64,000 bases of DNA from Biscogniauxia marginata (taxonomy: Eukaryota; Ascomycota; Sordariomycetes; Xylariales; Xylariaceae), in assembly GCA_022695795.1 (NCBI GenBank), contig MU404099.1, forward strand, positions 248,001-312,000, read 5' to 3'. Of the stretch, positions 49,549 through 60,030 are shown piece by piece (position 1 is the stretch's first letter; every line of letters starts with the position of its first letter). Position numbers and translations under genes: made by a program. The notes below the pieces were generated by a model. The model did no database searches. It saw nothing but the letters and a program-made list of their open reading frames with translations, and had not been told where the DNA came from.

Positions 49549-52500
49549 CCTCCCGGCCCTCCTTGGCCGTCTCTCAGCGACAGCCTCAGAGAACGATAAG
49601 CAGCTCGGGGTTGTCGCAGAGACCCGCACACCAACGAACCCTCTCCCAGCAATACCTACCCCAGTCCCCTATGCGTAGATCCGACGGCTACAGCGACCAG
49701 CCTGCCGATTCAGGCGACCATGCGCAGAACCGATTTGGCCCTCCGAGAAGGGGAGGGTCGAGGCTTAAGCTCGAGCTGGCTAACGATGGCATAGACCACG
49801 CCGGCTTCAGCGAGTCACCACAGAATCTAGATCCCATATCCGCCAACAAGGTCTTTACCCCGTCGCGGGTCATGTCGATGAACGATGCTTCTGATGTTGG
49901 CGATATGAGCCCTCATACCTCGAGGTGTCAGACTGTCGATGGAGACTCGACCCCCCTCCCAATGCCCCCTCGCCGAGCTCGCTTCGTTCTACCCGCTAAG
50001 CGGCCAGCAACATCGAGCACAAGTGCGCCTCCTAAGAAAGACTCGAAACCGAAACCATTTATTCTCGAACCCCCTTCCGACGCCCCTCGTTATTCTAATA
50101 TGGGCAAGCAAGAACCCCCTGGTAAGGATATGACATTGGAGGCCAACAGCGCCATGACATATGCTAATACTGTACGAGCAGGCGTTGCCGATTTCCAGCC
50201 TTGGCGTGGAGGACATCCAGAGGATCAGTTCTCTGACTATATAATCCGCCATGGCTACTTCGAAAAAGTTCCCGCGCAGCCGTCGCAGGAAGGGTCGTCT
50301 GCGAAAATCCCTTTATTTCCTGCGTTCAAACACAAGAGTGGCCTCCATACACTATCGACCATATTCACCAGTATCCTAAGCCAGAGGAGACACAGTGGTC
50401 AGATTACGTCGGCTTCTACCTTCAAGCCGCCACCCCGAGTCACTTTGACCGATACGAAGAGAGAGGTCTGGATTAAAGACCTCGCGAATCCTGCCATATC
50501 TCTCCGACGCCTCAGCCGAACCATCCCTCACGGCATTCGTGGCAGGGTGTTACTTGATCAATGCCTCAACAAGGGTGTTCCCACTGACCGTGCCGTTTGG
50601 CTCGCAAAGTGTGTCGGTGCGAATGAAATCAGGGCTTTCAAGAGAAAGGGGGTCAACAACACCTTCGTCATGGGCGGCGAAGTCAAGTGGATTCGTGATT
50701 GGACACTGTGTGTGGAACAGTTCGTGGAATCCATCGTCAATGGTTTCACTGACAATGACTGGAAATCCAAAGTCACTTATGCGTAAGTGTTTCCCTTCAG
50801 TCTCGACTAAATCAGTCGCTAACTATTTTTCAGCATCCGTCTTGCTACTCATCTCTACGCCGAACATCTGCTGGACCGAGATCATTATATGGACTGGCTG
50901 GTGTCTGGTTTGGAGAACAGTAACCAAGCCAAGCTTCCCATGTGGATGTTGATTGTCCAGATATATTGGAAAGATATACTCAAATTAAGAAAATACGGGC
51001 GACGATTAGTCACTGCCATCCTCAGCCACCACTGTTCTGTAGGTCACACGGATAGAGTATCGCGTGCATGTGCTAACCTAGGGCCAGATACATAATCATC
51101 CTGATCGCGATATTCTACTTCCCCTTTCTACCCAGCTAAGTTCCCTTGTGGAATCCGTAATATCCGCGTGTCCCGAAAGCTTTGTTCATCCATGGACTTG
51201 GGCCAGATTTCGGGATATTCTACAATCCTCTCTCGCCACTAAAGAGTCGAAATTACTCGCTTTCAAATCTATAGACATGCGCAATGACTATCTAACAAGC
51301 TCCAACGTCAGGTCGCAACCTGCTGTGCGAAGTACGTTGGTAGAATCACTCGACAACATGCTTCGAATGCCTTTCACAGAGGAAATTCCACTTCAGCTGC
51401 GGAAGCCTGGTGAGAACAACGCCGTCCTAGTTCGGACGATACTCGAATGGTGCACATCACTCTACCGATTCGGCGTTGCAAAAGTTTATATCGCGACGGC
51501 CATTCTACGCTCACTTTCAGCTCTTGGTGTCGATATTACAAGGGACATACTAGAATTTTTGGATGCGGACCCGCTTCCGGAAAATGCGCGGAAGCATCTT
51601 GTCTATCACCTTGTTTCAGAACTGGTCCGTTCGGGTCACTTCTCTGTTCCTCAATATGTGCAGTGGCTCATAGCCCGGGGTGGCCTCTATGAGCCGATCC
51701 AAGCCCTGCCAGATGGCCCATGTTCCACGAGACTTTTAGTCGAACTTCCGGTTCACTCATTGAACGAATCGATGAAAAGCTTGCGGGCAACATTACTGAG
51801 GAGAGCATCCTTCTCTGTTGATGACGAAGCAAGCGATATTACGACCGCGATCAAGTATGTCAAACATTTGCTATCCGTTCCACTGGAACCAGACGATCCC
51901 ATATTACAGAAGGCGCCTATGGACGTGAAGAAACTAGCAAAACGAATCGGGCTAAGCAGCCGTTGTCTGAAGTCACAAGTTTCTTCCTGGCTATGTAACG
52001 ACTTCATCGACGGTTTCACCCGGAATCTGCAGTCAGTTAAGGGTGGCGTTGGTATTACAAATACGACGTTCGAGACGGTTCGGACACTTTTGGAAGCTGC
52101 TCAAGATTTCACGATGCTCGAAAACACCTTGAAGTTGGTTATGCAATCATCTAACGCAGAGATTCTCGCATACTGTGCCGATACGATCAATCTACACCTA
52201 CCAGTTTTTGCTGCGATTGGGTCCGCAAAGACGCTATTCCAGGCCCTCTATGACCGTCTGAAAGCTATCAGCGAGGAGCAGGGCATTGGCGCCCGCCCGC
52301 TCCTTGCTTCTCTCACTAACCTCGCATCACGCCTGCCCGGCTTCGAGCAAAGAGCGTCGCAATTGCAAAGCGACCTGATAAGAACAGATCGAAGTAGTGC
52401 TGTTGACGCGTCGTCGCCGTTATCTGATAACATGGCTACACAACTTCAAGATGCCGAGACGGAATTGAGCGAACAGATAGAAAAACTTGCCAGCTATACC

Positions 52501-54228
52501 AGCGCAGACAGGCCAACAATGGAACGTCTTTTCCAGGCAATAATCATTCGATTGGAAGGTTGCTGGGGAAAGGCCGACCAACGACAACGCGCCTGTTGCC
52601 TTCTATTATCGAGGCTGCGAGTCTTCGATACTCAACACTTCGACACGCTTATGAGGGCTTGGATCCAGCGCATTCGCAAGCTCACAAAGCGTCCCCCTAT
52701 TTCTTCGATCTTCCCACTTCTCATTAGTTCTGGCTGTTTGTCGCTCACGATACTTTTCGCGACCGCTCCAAGGAGCCAAACCCAAGCTACACAGTTCCAG
52801 CCCAGCGCGGTCGGGTTTGCTTCCATCTATATGCAAGAAGTACTACAATTGTTGATGATGCCATTAACTCCGAGCCAGGTCATGACTTCAGAGGATTGCT
52901 ACCGGTTTCGGATCATTCAGGAGCGGGCTCGGCTTGAGCATGCTAAGGAGGTCATGCCCCTGATTCGTGGAGCTCTAGCGGAGTACGCGGCATCCCGAAA
53001 CCAACATCCTGCCAAACCTCAGCCTTTAGATGAAGAGAAGGTCAGGGCCCATCTTCTCGAACTCCTCAGGGCCTTAATTCTCGTCGACCCAAATGCCGCA
53101 AGTCATACGATGTCACTCAAGAGCCCGGATGCCAAATTAGCAGCACTCATAGAGACTTTGACGACGAAACTACTAGTTCCGCACGGCGGCGGCGGACAGA
53201 AGTCGTTTGAGCAAGTGTTAGAACTTGCAAATGAATTCACACTTCCGTTTTGTCAGGTCAAACTTTCACTCAATCTAGCCGTCGACGAGTCCGCTGGCCC
53301 AGAAGGAGCGGAGAGGCTTCAGTCACAATTCGAGCTACTATCCAAAGCAATGGACAACGCAATTGATGCCAATAATATCATGTGGACAGGCATGGTCTCC
53401 TGCTTAAGTACAGATATCACGCAGCATTTAAAAAACAGGGCAGAGGCGAAGTTCCTAGAAATTCTTCCTTCCCTTAAGAATCCTCCATCCGACGAGACGA
53501 TCTCTAAGGACGACATCCGTATGGCGGAGAACTTGCTTACGGTTATCGACTCGGCCCTTCGCGGAGGGCCTGCGTCGAAATCATCTCTATCTAGCGCCAT
53601 GGTGGACAAACTAGCCGATTTATGGGAAATTCTAGGTTCTACGAGTGAGGAATTCGCCTCACTAAAAGCAGCCGTGATTTCGCACTGGCTACCGCTACTT
53701 CTCTCCTACCTGGCCCTCCTAGCAGCACCCTCCCCGAGCGCAGCAGATGTATCAAAGCTCCCCGGCAGCGAGATCCGCGCCCGCGCCCTGATCGTCCTCG
53801 CCGGTATCGTCCAGGAGCTAGACAACCACCCGTCGTCCAAGCTCGGCGAGCACGCGTTCGACATCGCACTCGTGCTGGCGGACCACCTGGCAGAAGACGC
53901 GCGCCTGCAGTGCGTGCGCGCGGTGAAAGACTGCACGTCGGACCCCCGGATCCGGTACCTCTTCAGCTTCGCGCCGAACCCGGCGGAGAACCTGATGCTG
54001 GCGCACCGCGAGAAGCCGCCGGCGCCGCCGCCGGGGGCGGGGATCCAGGAGCGGCGGGCCATGGCGGCGATGAGCCTCGGCCTCGGCATGGGCATGAACG
54101 GCATGCTGCCCGAGAGGCTGACGCCGTTCGCGCTCCGGCGGTGGGAGCTCCTCAACGAGCCGACGGCCAACGTCGGCGAGAACGATACCAGCCTGAGCCT
54201 GACGCTGTTCGACGCGAGGAAGATATAG
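49545..54228 (+). CDS. MED12: Mediator complex subunit 12 (Srb8)
   Basis: Three exons, 49545-50782, 50834-51038 and 51088-54228, encode 1527 residues; the introns are 51 and 49 nt with GTAAGT and GTAGGT donors and phases fit. The N-terminus (LSQRPAHQRTLSQQYLPQSP) and the FQPWRGGHPEDQFSDYIIRHGYFEKVP block match fungal Med12. The Med12 domain proper follows (FVMGGEVKWIRDWTLCVEQFVE, then the HLYAEHLLDRDHYMDWL region). The long C-terminal part is helical and Leu-rich with few recognisable motifs, as is usual. Med12 with Med13, Cdk8 and cyclin C forms the Mediator kinase module, which regulates RNA polymerase II initiation in the nucleus. Size agrees with other filamentous fungi. The 3' 500 bases are much more GC-rich than the rest of the gene. 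Confidence 0.93.
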
Positions 54229-54635
54229 AATAGGAGGAAGTAGACGACACCCCCACTACTAAGTTTAAAAAAGGGGCTGGAGGCCTTTTTTTTGCTGTTT
54301 TTGCTTGTTAGACAAGGTCTTCCTTCCCATGATTCCCTCTTGTTTGGTGTTTCCGGCCCATGGCATCGCTCGGAAGGGGGAAAAGAAAGGGGGGAACCGA
54401 CAGAATCGCTTTTTTTTCTTTTTCTTTTCTTCTTTTCAACAAAAATACCCTGCATTAACTTTTGCTATTTTCTTACAAGCCTTTTGAGATGGGATGGATG
54501 GATGGGTTGGTTGGCCTTTGTGCTTTTTTATTATTACCTATCATCCTACGTACGACCATAGAGCAGAGTGGAGCGGAGCGTGGGGTGTGAAGGGGGTTTT
54601 TTTTTTCTTTCTTTTTTTTTTTTTTGCCGACCTAG

Positions 54636-54676
54636 ACGGGATGGGACGGGATGGGACGGGATGGGACGGGACGGGA
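54636..54676 (+). repeat. 10-bp minisatellite GACGGGATGG
   Basis: About four tandem copies of GACGGGATGG lie 410 bases past the MED12 stop, in a stretch rich in G triplets and close to a 15-G run. G-quadruplex formation is possible from composition. Confidence 0.85.
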
Positions 54677-55233
54677 TTAGGATGGTTGCTTTTATCATGC
54701 TCTCTGTCTGGGTTTTTGGGCCCAGGGGGAAGGAGGAAGGGGGGAAAAGGGGTTGTTTTGGGGGGGGGGGGGGGTTAACTTCATCAGCATTTGCTTATGC
54801 CGCTTTTCTCATTTGTATTTAACGTCACGCGTAAAACATAACATTATACCTAGCATACTGCGTAGCACCTAGCGGGTTTTTTTTTTTTTTTTCCTTATAG
54901 GGTTTTCTTCTTGTTTTGTTTTTGTAAAGAGGCCGATGTGATGGCGGTGCATGCATAGTATATATATATATAACCTTGAGGGTTTTTTATACTTTTTTGT
55001 CTTTAGACATTGGGATTCTACCTTGGGAGGTTTCTCTCCCTCCTCCCCCCCCCTTCTCTCTGTGTATGTGTCTGTGTATTGGAAAAGGGGGGGGAGGGGG
55101 GAAGGTTGAAGAGGAATTTAAGGGGGTGAGTTATGGGAGGGAGGGGAAGGAGGTAAGGAAGAGAGGTAGGGATTGGTGACGTGGAAAGAGTAAGAAGTGG
55201 ATTGATAAGATATATATATATTTGATATATATT

Positions 55234-55269
55234 GTCGTCGTCTTCGTCGTCGTCGTCGTCGTCGTCGTC
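55234..55269 (+). repeat. GTC trinucleotide microsatellite
   Basis: About eleven GTC units with a single TTC interruption, non-coding, in the low-complexity region between MED12 and the membrane-protein gene. Confidence 0.9.
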
Positions 55270-56581
55270 ATGTGCATAAGCGATAGATGAGGTTGGGTAA
55301 AGGGGAGGGGAGAGGTAAGTGGCGATGGTGGTGCTAGTAGTAGGAGTGATGTTTCTAGTTAAAGGGGGTGGGAGAGAAATAGGGGAAGTCAAGTGGGGTG
55401 GTTGGTTTGCATTGGTTGATCGGTAGGTTGGCGTGGCCTTCTTCTCTTTCTAGGTATTACCCGAGTTGTGCATGCTCTTTATTTATTGGTTGATTTGCCG
55501 GCTCGCTGGTTGGTTGAATGGCTTGGGGGGGCCTTGGTTCGTTCAATCATCTGCGCATGTATTGATATTGGCGGGCTCGTTTATACTCAGGTCAAGGTAG
55601 CCTAGTTGAGGTTTGGCTATCGGGGTACATTGTTGGGTAGGTAGGTAGTTATCAATCCTATCGATCAATCGATCGAGCATGAATAGAATGAGTAGGTGAA
55701 CTATCGATTATCTTGTGTTTCTATGTGAATGATGGCGCTATTCTACTTTCTCTTCCTTTTTCTTTTTTCTTTCTCTCTTTTTCAAGACCGAGTATGCCGG
55801 TCTTATCTTTCGTCTCTGGTGCCTTGCGTAACCTCCTCCCTGTATCCCTGGACTAGGACGAGGGCCCTTCATTGAACACTTGGCTTATACCAACGTATGC
55901 GGTGTCGTCTAACCTACCTGCTACGAGGCGGCCGCTTCTTCTGGGGGAGGGGGGTTGAGGTATATCGCTCGTGTACATCAATGTCAGAAGTGCGCTCATA
56001 TTGAAGCATAGCAGGAGCAGAGGAATGGCAGTGGTAACAATTGAAGGAAGTTTTAAGCGATATATGTAGTCATCCGATACTTGCCTGGCAGGGTACCTAC
56101 GTATAATCAACCTCGGAGGAGTTGTGTTACTTCCCATTCCAAGCGCGTCTAAGCAAACCTTCCCGCCGGTATGAAAAGGGGGGAGGAAAAAGACCATCAG
56201 GAATCCTAGGTCACTGTACAGGATACTACATGTACTTAGGGGGGAATATACAGATTTTACTTCTCTACAAATGAAAGCTTCTATTCAGTTAGAATAGTGC
56301 GGATGAGATGAGGTACAACCAACTACCTTTAGGGAGAGGGGTTGTTGTTGTTGTCCCCCCTCCCTCCTCTCTGTTGTTTGTGCTGGTGCAAAATCCCTCT
56401 CACAGAGTCCCGAACTATACCCGTTTAAAAACTACCATTCAAGTGTTTTAAATACATAAAGCCTCGCCTCGTGTTTAAAGTTATACCCCAGGTTTTTAAT
56501 CCATAAGGTGAGGATGATGGGATGTGCCATTGTACAAATGGGACTTGTATTGAAAATAAAATCAAGCTTCAAAACCTTCTT

Positions 56582-57349
56582 TTAAACATGTGGCATAAAG
56601 TTAGTCCAGTTGGGCGTAACGTAGACGCCAACAGGCAAGTGTCTTAAGCTCAACACCACCTCCGCTATTATGTAGAATCGTGCTATAATGAAGCTCGATA
56701 TGAAGAAGCCTAGCATGATGTCACATATGTCGAGCCAAACTCCCTTCCGTAAAGGACTTTCGACGAGCGTAAACCCATAACCAGCTCAAGTTATATTTAC
56801 CTTGGTATCCTATCATAATCAGCCTTCTAACCAGTCCTATGCTGAAGCACGAAACTGAGGCTAGGATGATACCAGACATCTTCCACAAAGCATTCTCAAT
56901 TTCCGATGGGAATGCGAGATTCCAGGCCACCAAGTGGATGGCAGAATGAATCATCGAGGGTATGACAAGAGTAGCTAGCATGCTCAAAGGTAGCTTATAA
57001 GAAATGATCAAGTCGTTGGGGGTGCGCTGAACTGGTGACTGGTCTCTTGCGATCATAGTTCTTGAACCGCTCTCTCCGCTCTCAGGCCTGCGTTGATTTC
57101 TGTATAAAACCCAAGGGGTTGTCTCTGTACGGCACATCCGATGGCATCCCCGAATCGTTCAATAAGTATCTTGATCGTCGAGAATTCGTCGCGCAGAATC
57201 GTCGGCGTCTCGACGTATTGTGGTTTATGCCACCAGAAGAAGTAGGGCATAGCCACTGAGACGACGAAGGCTAGCATAAAGAGCTTTAATGGCGAGAGGG
57301 AGAGCCTCATAGAAAGGAGTTCATACATATATAAACAAGCCTGCATCAA
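56582..57349 (-). CDS. Uncharacterised multi-pass fungal membrane protein
   Basis: Proposed exons on the minus strand: 57068-57349, 56801-57026 and 56582-56739, giving 221 residues. The N-terminal part has one hydrophobic segment (LFMLAFVVSVAMPYFFWW) followed by a conserved-looking block (DEFSTIKILIERFGDAIGC, QRQPLGFY). The second exon has LPLSMLATLVIPSMIHSAIHLVAWNLAFPSE, containing the HLVAWN..FPS signature. I recall this signature from a widespread but unnamed Pezizomycotina membrane family. The last exon ends with another hydrophobic segment and SLRHLPVGVYVTPNW, also typical of that family. The 61-nt second intron has a GTAAAT donor. The first intron would be only 41 nt with a GTTCAA donor and is the weak point; a frameshift in a decaying copy is the alternative. 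The function is unknown. Confidence 0.65.
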
Positions 57350-57405
57350 AACCCCACCAATATGTGTCCCTTTATTTATTAGTTTACCTACTCCTCTTCT
57401 ATCTC

Positions 57406-58524
57406 TTAATCATTTGATTCCTTGTTTAATAGCTCCTCTATCACGTCGTCGTCGATCTCGTAATCGGCACCGCTGCTGCTTCCACTCTCCTCAGCTTCGG
57501 TCGGATCCTCGGAGAGCAGGTTCTTGTTCTGCGCGTTGTCGTTAAGAGCCTTCCACGAAAGCCACTCATCGGCAACCTTAGCTAGCTTCCCACCCGGAAG
57601 ATCATTTATGACGATGACGTGCACGCCGTGTTTCTTCTTCGCATTCTGGGCCATTTTGGAAAAGTCGGAGTCGTCCGAAATGATGATCAAGGTGAGGGCC
57701 GAACTCTTTTTGACATAAGCGAACCGACTATTGAGCGCCTTGTCGGCCGCTTGAGGTGCCTTCGCGACTATTCGAACCAAGACGCCGGCCCTCTTCAGGC
57801 TTCTGTAGAGTTTGTGCTCCCGCTCGGGAGCCTTGATCAGTGTGTGAACCCTGTTGCGTTTTTCAAGCTTTTTGACCATCTTTACTATTTTTTTACCCTT
57901 CATCGTACTCAGATGGGTCAATTTCTTGCGACGTTCCCGCTCATGAATCGACTCATAATGCTTCTTCAGTTTGATATTCGTGGCGAACTTGCTTCCGCAT
58001 ATAGGACACCTAAGTGGCTCGGCGGACTTGTATTCTCCTCGTTCTTCAGCGGCTAACAATTTCTCCCAGTCTTTTTTCAGTTCCCTCGCAGCAAGCGGTA
58101 AGCCTATAAAGGCGTGGAAATTCGCCATGGCTGAATACTCTACGATCGTGCCCCGCCTCACAGCTAACGAGCGGATTGATGTTGCGGTATCCTCAGGTAG
58201 GGCCCAAGGTTTTTTATTGTCGAGATCCCAAAGAATGGCCACTTTTCTCTCCGCTGTCGCTTTCGCCGCTGGGGCTTTCACCGCTGGGGCTTTCACCGCT
58301 GGGGCTTTCACCGCTGGGGCTTTCACCGCTGGGGTTGTCGGCACTGCCTGAGAGTCTCCCGCAGTCATCTCTTCTAGAGGCCGTGCTATGCTCGACATTC
58401 CACGAAATTCCGGCATCAAGCCTGGACGGTGACCTGAGGTATGTCGGGCAGACTTTGCATGCCCATGATTACGGAGATATCTCACGAGCTGGGGGAGCAA
58501 TGGGCGTAGCCTATCGGCCGACAT
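57406..58524 (-). CDS. NYN-domain putative endonuclease with internal C2H2 zinc finger
   Basis: One intronless frame encodes 372 residues. The N-terminal 50 residues are Arg/His-rich with few acidic residues and could target mitochondria. A linker of four AVKAP repeats follows (66-85). The NYN (PIN-like) nuclease fold begins at KVAILWDLDN (Asp100, Asp102), continues in PQAADKAL (Asp261) and ends with LIIISDDSDF (Asp284, 285, 287), so the expected metal-binding acids are present. Between them sits a single C2H2 finger (Cys173, Cys176, His189, His194) followed by a Lys-rich helix. The tail is acidic. This layout, including the motif order CPICGSKF, IHERE, SLKRAGV, PQAADKAL and SDDSDF, resembles a plant family of C2H2-NYN putative endonucleases as I remember it. 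It probably cleaves RNA, perhaps in an organelle. Family recall is from memory, and presence in other fungi was not checked. Confidence 0.85.
   Translation of the reverse strand: MSADRLRPLLPQLVRYLRNHGHAKSARHTSGHRPGLMPEFRGMSSIARPLEEMTAGDSQAVPTTPAVKAPAVKAPAVKAPAVKAPAAKATAERKVAILWDLDNKKPWALPEDTATSIRSLAVRRGTIVEYSAMANFHAFIGLPLAARELKKDWEKLLAAEERGEYKSAEPLRCPICGSKFATNIKLKKHYESIHERERRKKLTHLSTMKGKKIVKMVKKLEKRNRVHTLIKAPEREHKLYRSLKRAGVLVRIVAKAPQAADKALNSRFAYVKKSSALTLIIISDDSDFSKMAQNAKKKHGVHVIVINDLPGGKLAKVADEWLSWKALNDNAQNKNLLSEDPTEAEESGSSSGADYEIDDDVIEELLNKESND
58271..58330 (+). repeat. 15-bp coding minisatellite (AVKAP)
   Basis: Four perfect copies of GGGGCTTTCACCGCT, with a diverged copy before them, encode AVKAP repeats on the minus strand in the linker before the NYN domain. 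Perfect identity implies recent expansion or gene-conversion-like homogenisation. Confidence 0.95.
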
Positions 58525-60030
58525 TTCAGCGACTATTATGCCCCTTTTTAATGTTAGTAATCTACTTGAGTTTATTACGGTAGAATTGGCTGCTTGTACC
58601 TCCTATTGATTTTACTGTAATGTATCCATGCGCTTGATGAAATATATTGTTTAAATTTTTATGCATGTGTCAGGCAAAGGCAAAGCTTATGGCTCCACTT
58701 GGTTGTTGTGTTCTTGATGGAGAACGACATGTAGCTAGGTATGTGTACTAACAGTGGAGAATAGCTCCAAGCCCTGTCCTGTCAGGTGACAGCGTGGCTA
58801 CGATCGAGGGTTACAATGGCTGTTGGTGGTGGTCCAAGCTTGTACAGTAGGTACCTATTTAAGCCTTAGCTCTCCAACAGCATTGCAAGCTCTAATTCAG
58901 ACCCATACTAAATAACCCCGAATCACTGTCTTAATTCGATTTCGTTAGTAGAGAATGAAGAACGTCGAATTAAAGAAAAAGGGTAAAAAATTTGTAATAG
59001 CAAGACATGGAACTATAAGGGTCAGAACTAAGGGTACGCAGATAGATGGTTCCTTTCCAACCAAAGAGCCTCTTTGTCTCACCAACACCCTTGTAGATCG
59101 GATTTAACCATTGCAAGCCGCGAGGCTCTCCTGACATATAGTTCAAGTCTAACTAGTCTCGCGGTTTTTCGCAGCATGTCATCAAAAGTCGAGTTTCAGT
59201 AGCTACATGCGGCGAACGCCTCCTTGCTTCCCATTTTAGAGCGACTTGGGTAGAAGACTAATACCAAAATAGTAGCACATTCTATGATGTGAGATACCGG
59301 TTCTAGCATCCGTATTACACCCCGATACTATTTCTCTGCATCGAACTCCGTCGGCAGCAGCCTGGCGGAATTAATCGAGTTCGGGAAAAGCCACCGAGGA
59401 TAACATAAAGCCTTATCATAATGATGCTGAATAATATGGAGATAATCGGTAAATTATTTAGTAGCCTGCAGCCGTCATAACACCAATATCTTAGGGAGGC
59501 AAGCCATTACCAAAATTATTGTGGTGTACAGTAGATACAGACGAACATCGACTACGACCGAGATTGGGATCACTACGTGAACAACAAGTTTCGGGGATGT
59601 AGGGGCTGTTTTCCCCTGTCCTGTCTTGCTTAAGCCGATAATTATAAATTCGGTACACAACTGTTGGATAATTATCATGTAGAAGGGATGATACAGGAGC
59701 AGGCTCATTGGTCCTCTCTGGTTTTCATCCGTCAGTTGTGGTCGCACAGAAATTCCCCGGCATGCAGCTATGTTACCCATAAGCCTCGATAATGTATAGC
59801 GAATGATAAGAAACGATGTGGTTCTATAGTTAAGCAGTATGCTATCTCCATTGTCTCAGTCGCAAGCCACATAAGTCACTATTGTCCGGTCCCTGATACC
59901 AAGCATCCCCAACATAGTGCATTATTTAGCCGGCTCCGTCTGCAATCCTCTTGGAGAAACATTTTCACTTAGACCCATACAATCTTATACCTATGCAACC
60001 TTATAAGTCGTCAGTTTCATCTATACCGCG
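58525..60030. other. AT-rich intergenic region
   Basis: No gene is supported. A minus-strand frame at 59475-59780 encodes two hydrophobic segments (LLLYHPFYMIIIQQLCTEFI, VHVVIPISVVVDVRLYLLYT) and may be a membrane-protein relic, but it has no convincing family motif. The last 100 bases form the MPV17-like gene promoter and leader. Confidence 0.45.

Larger units (their letters stand above)
54229..56581. other. Low-complexity convergent 3' region
   Basis: It is dominated by homopolymer and simple repeats: T runs (54287-54300, 54408-54440, 54599-54625, 54878-54892), a 15-G run (54760-54774), a 10-bp minisatellite (54636-54676), TA repeats, and a GTC/TTC run (55234-55269). A minus-strand frame at 55853-56197 has a hydrophobic stretch but no recognisable family, so I leave it uncalled. 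Confidence 0.55.

Noticed and set aside
53706..54455. 249-codon minus-strand ORF
   Set aside because: It is antisense to the GC-rich end of MED12 and extends into low-complexity DNA; no motif.
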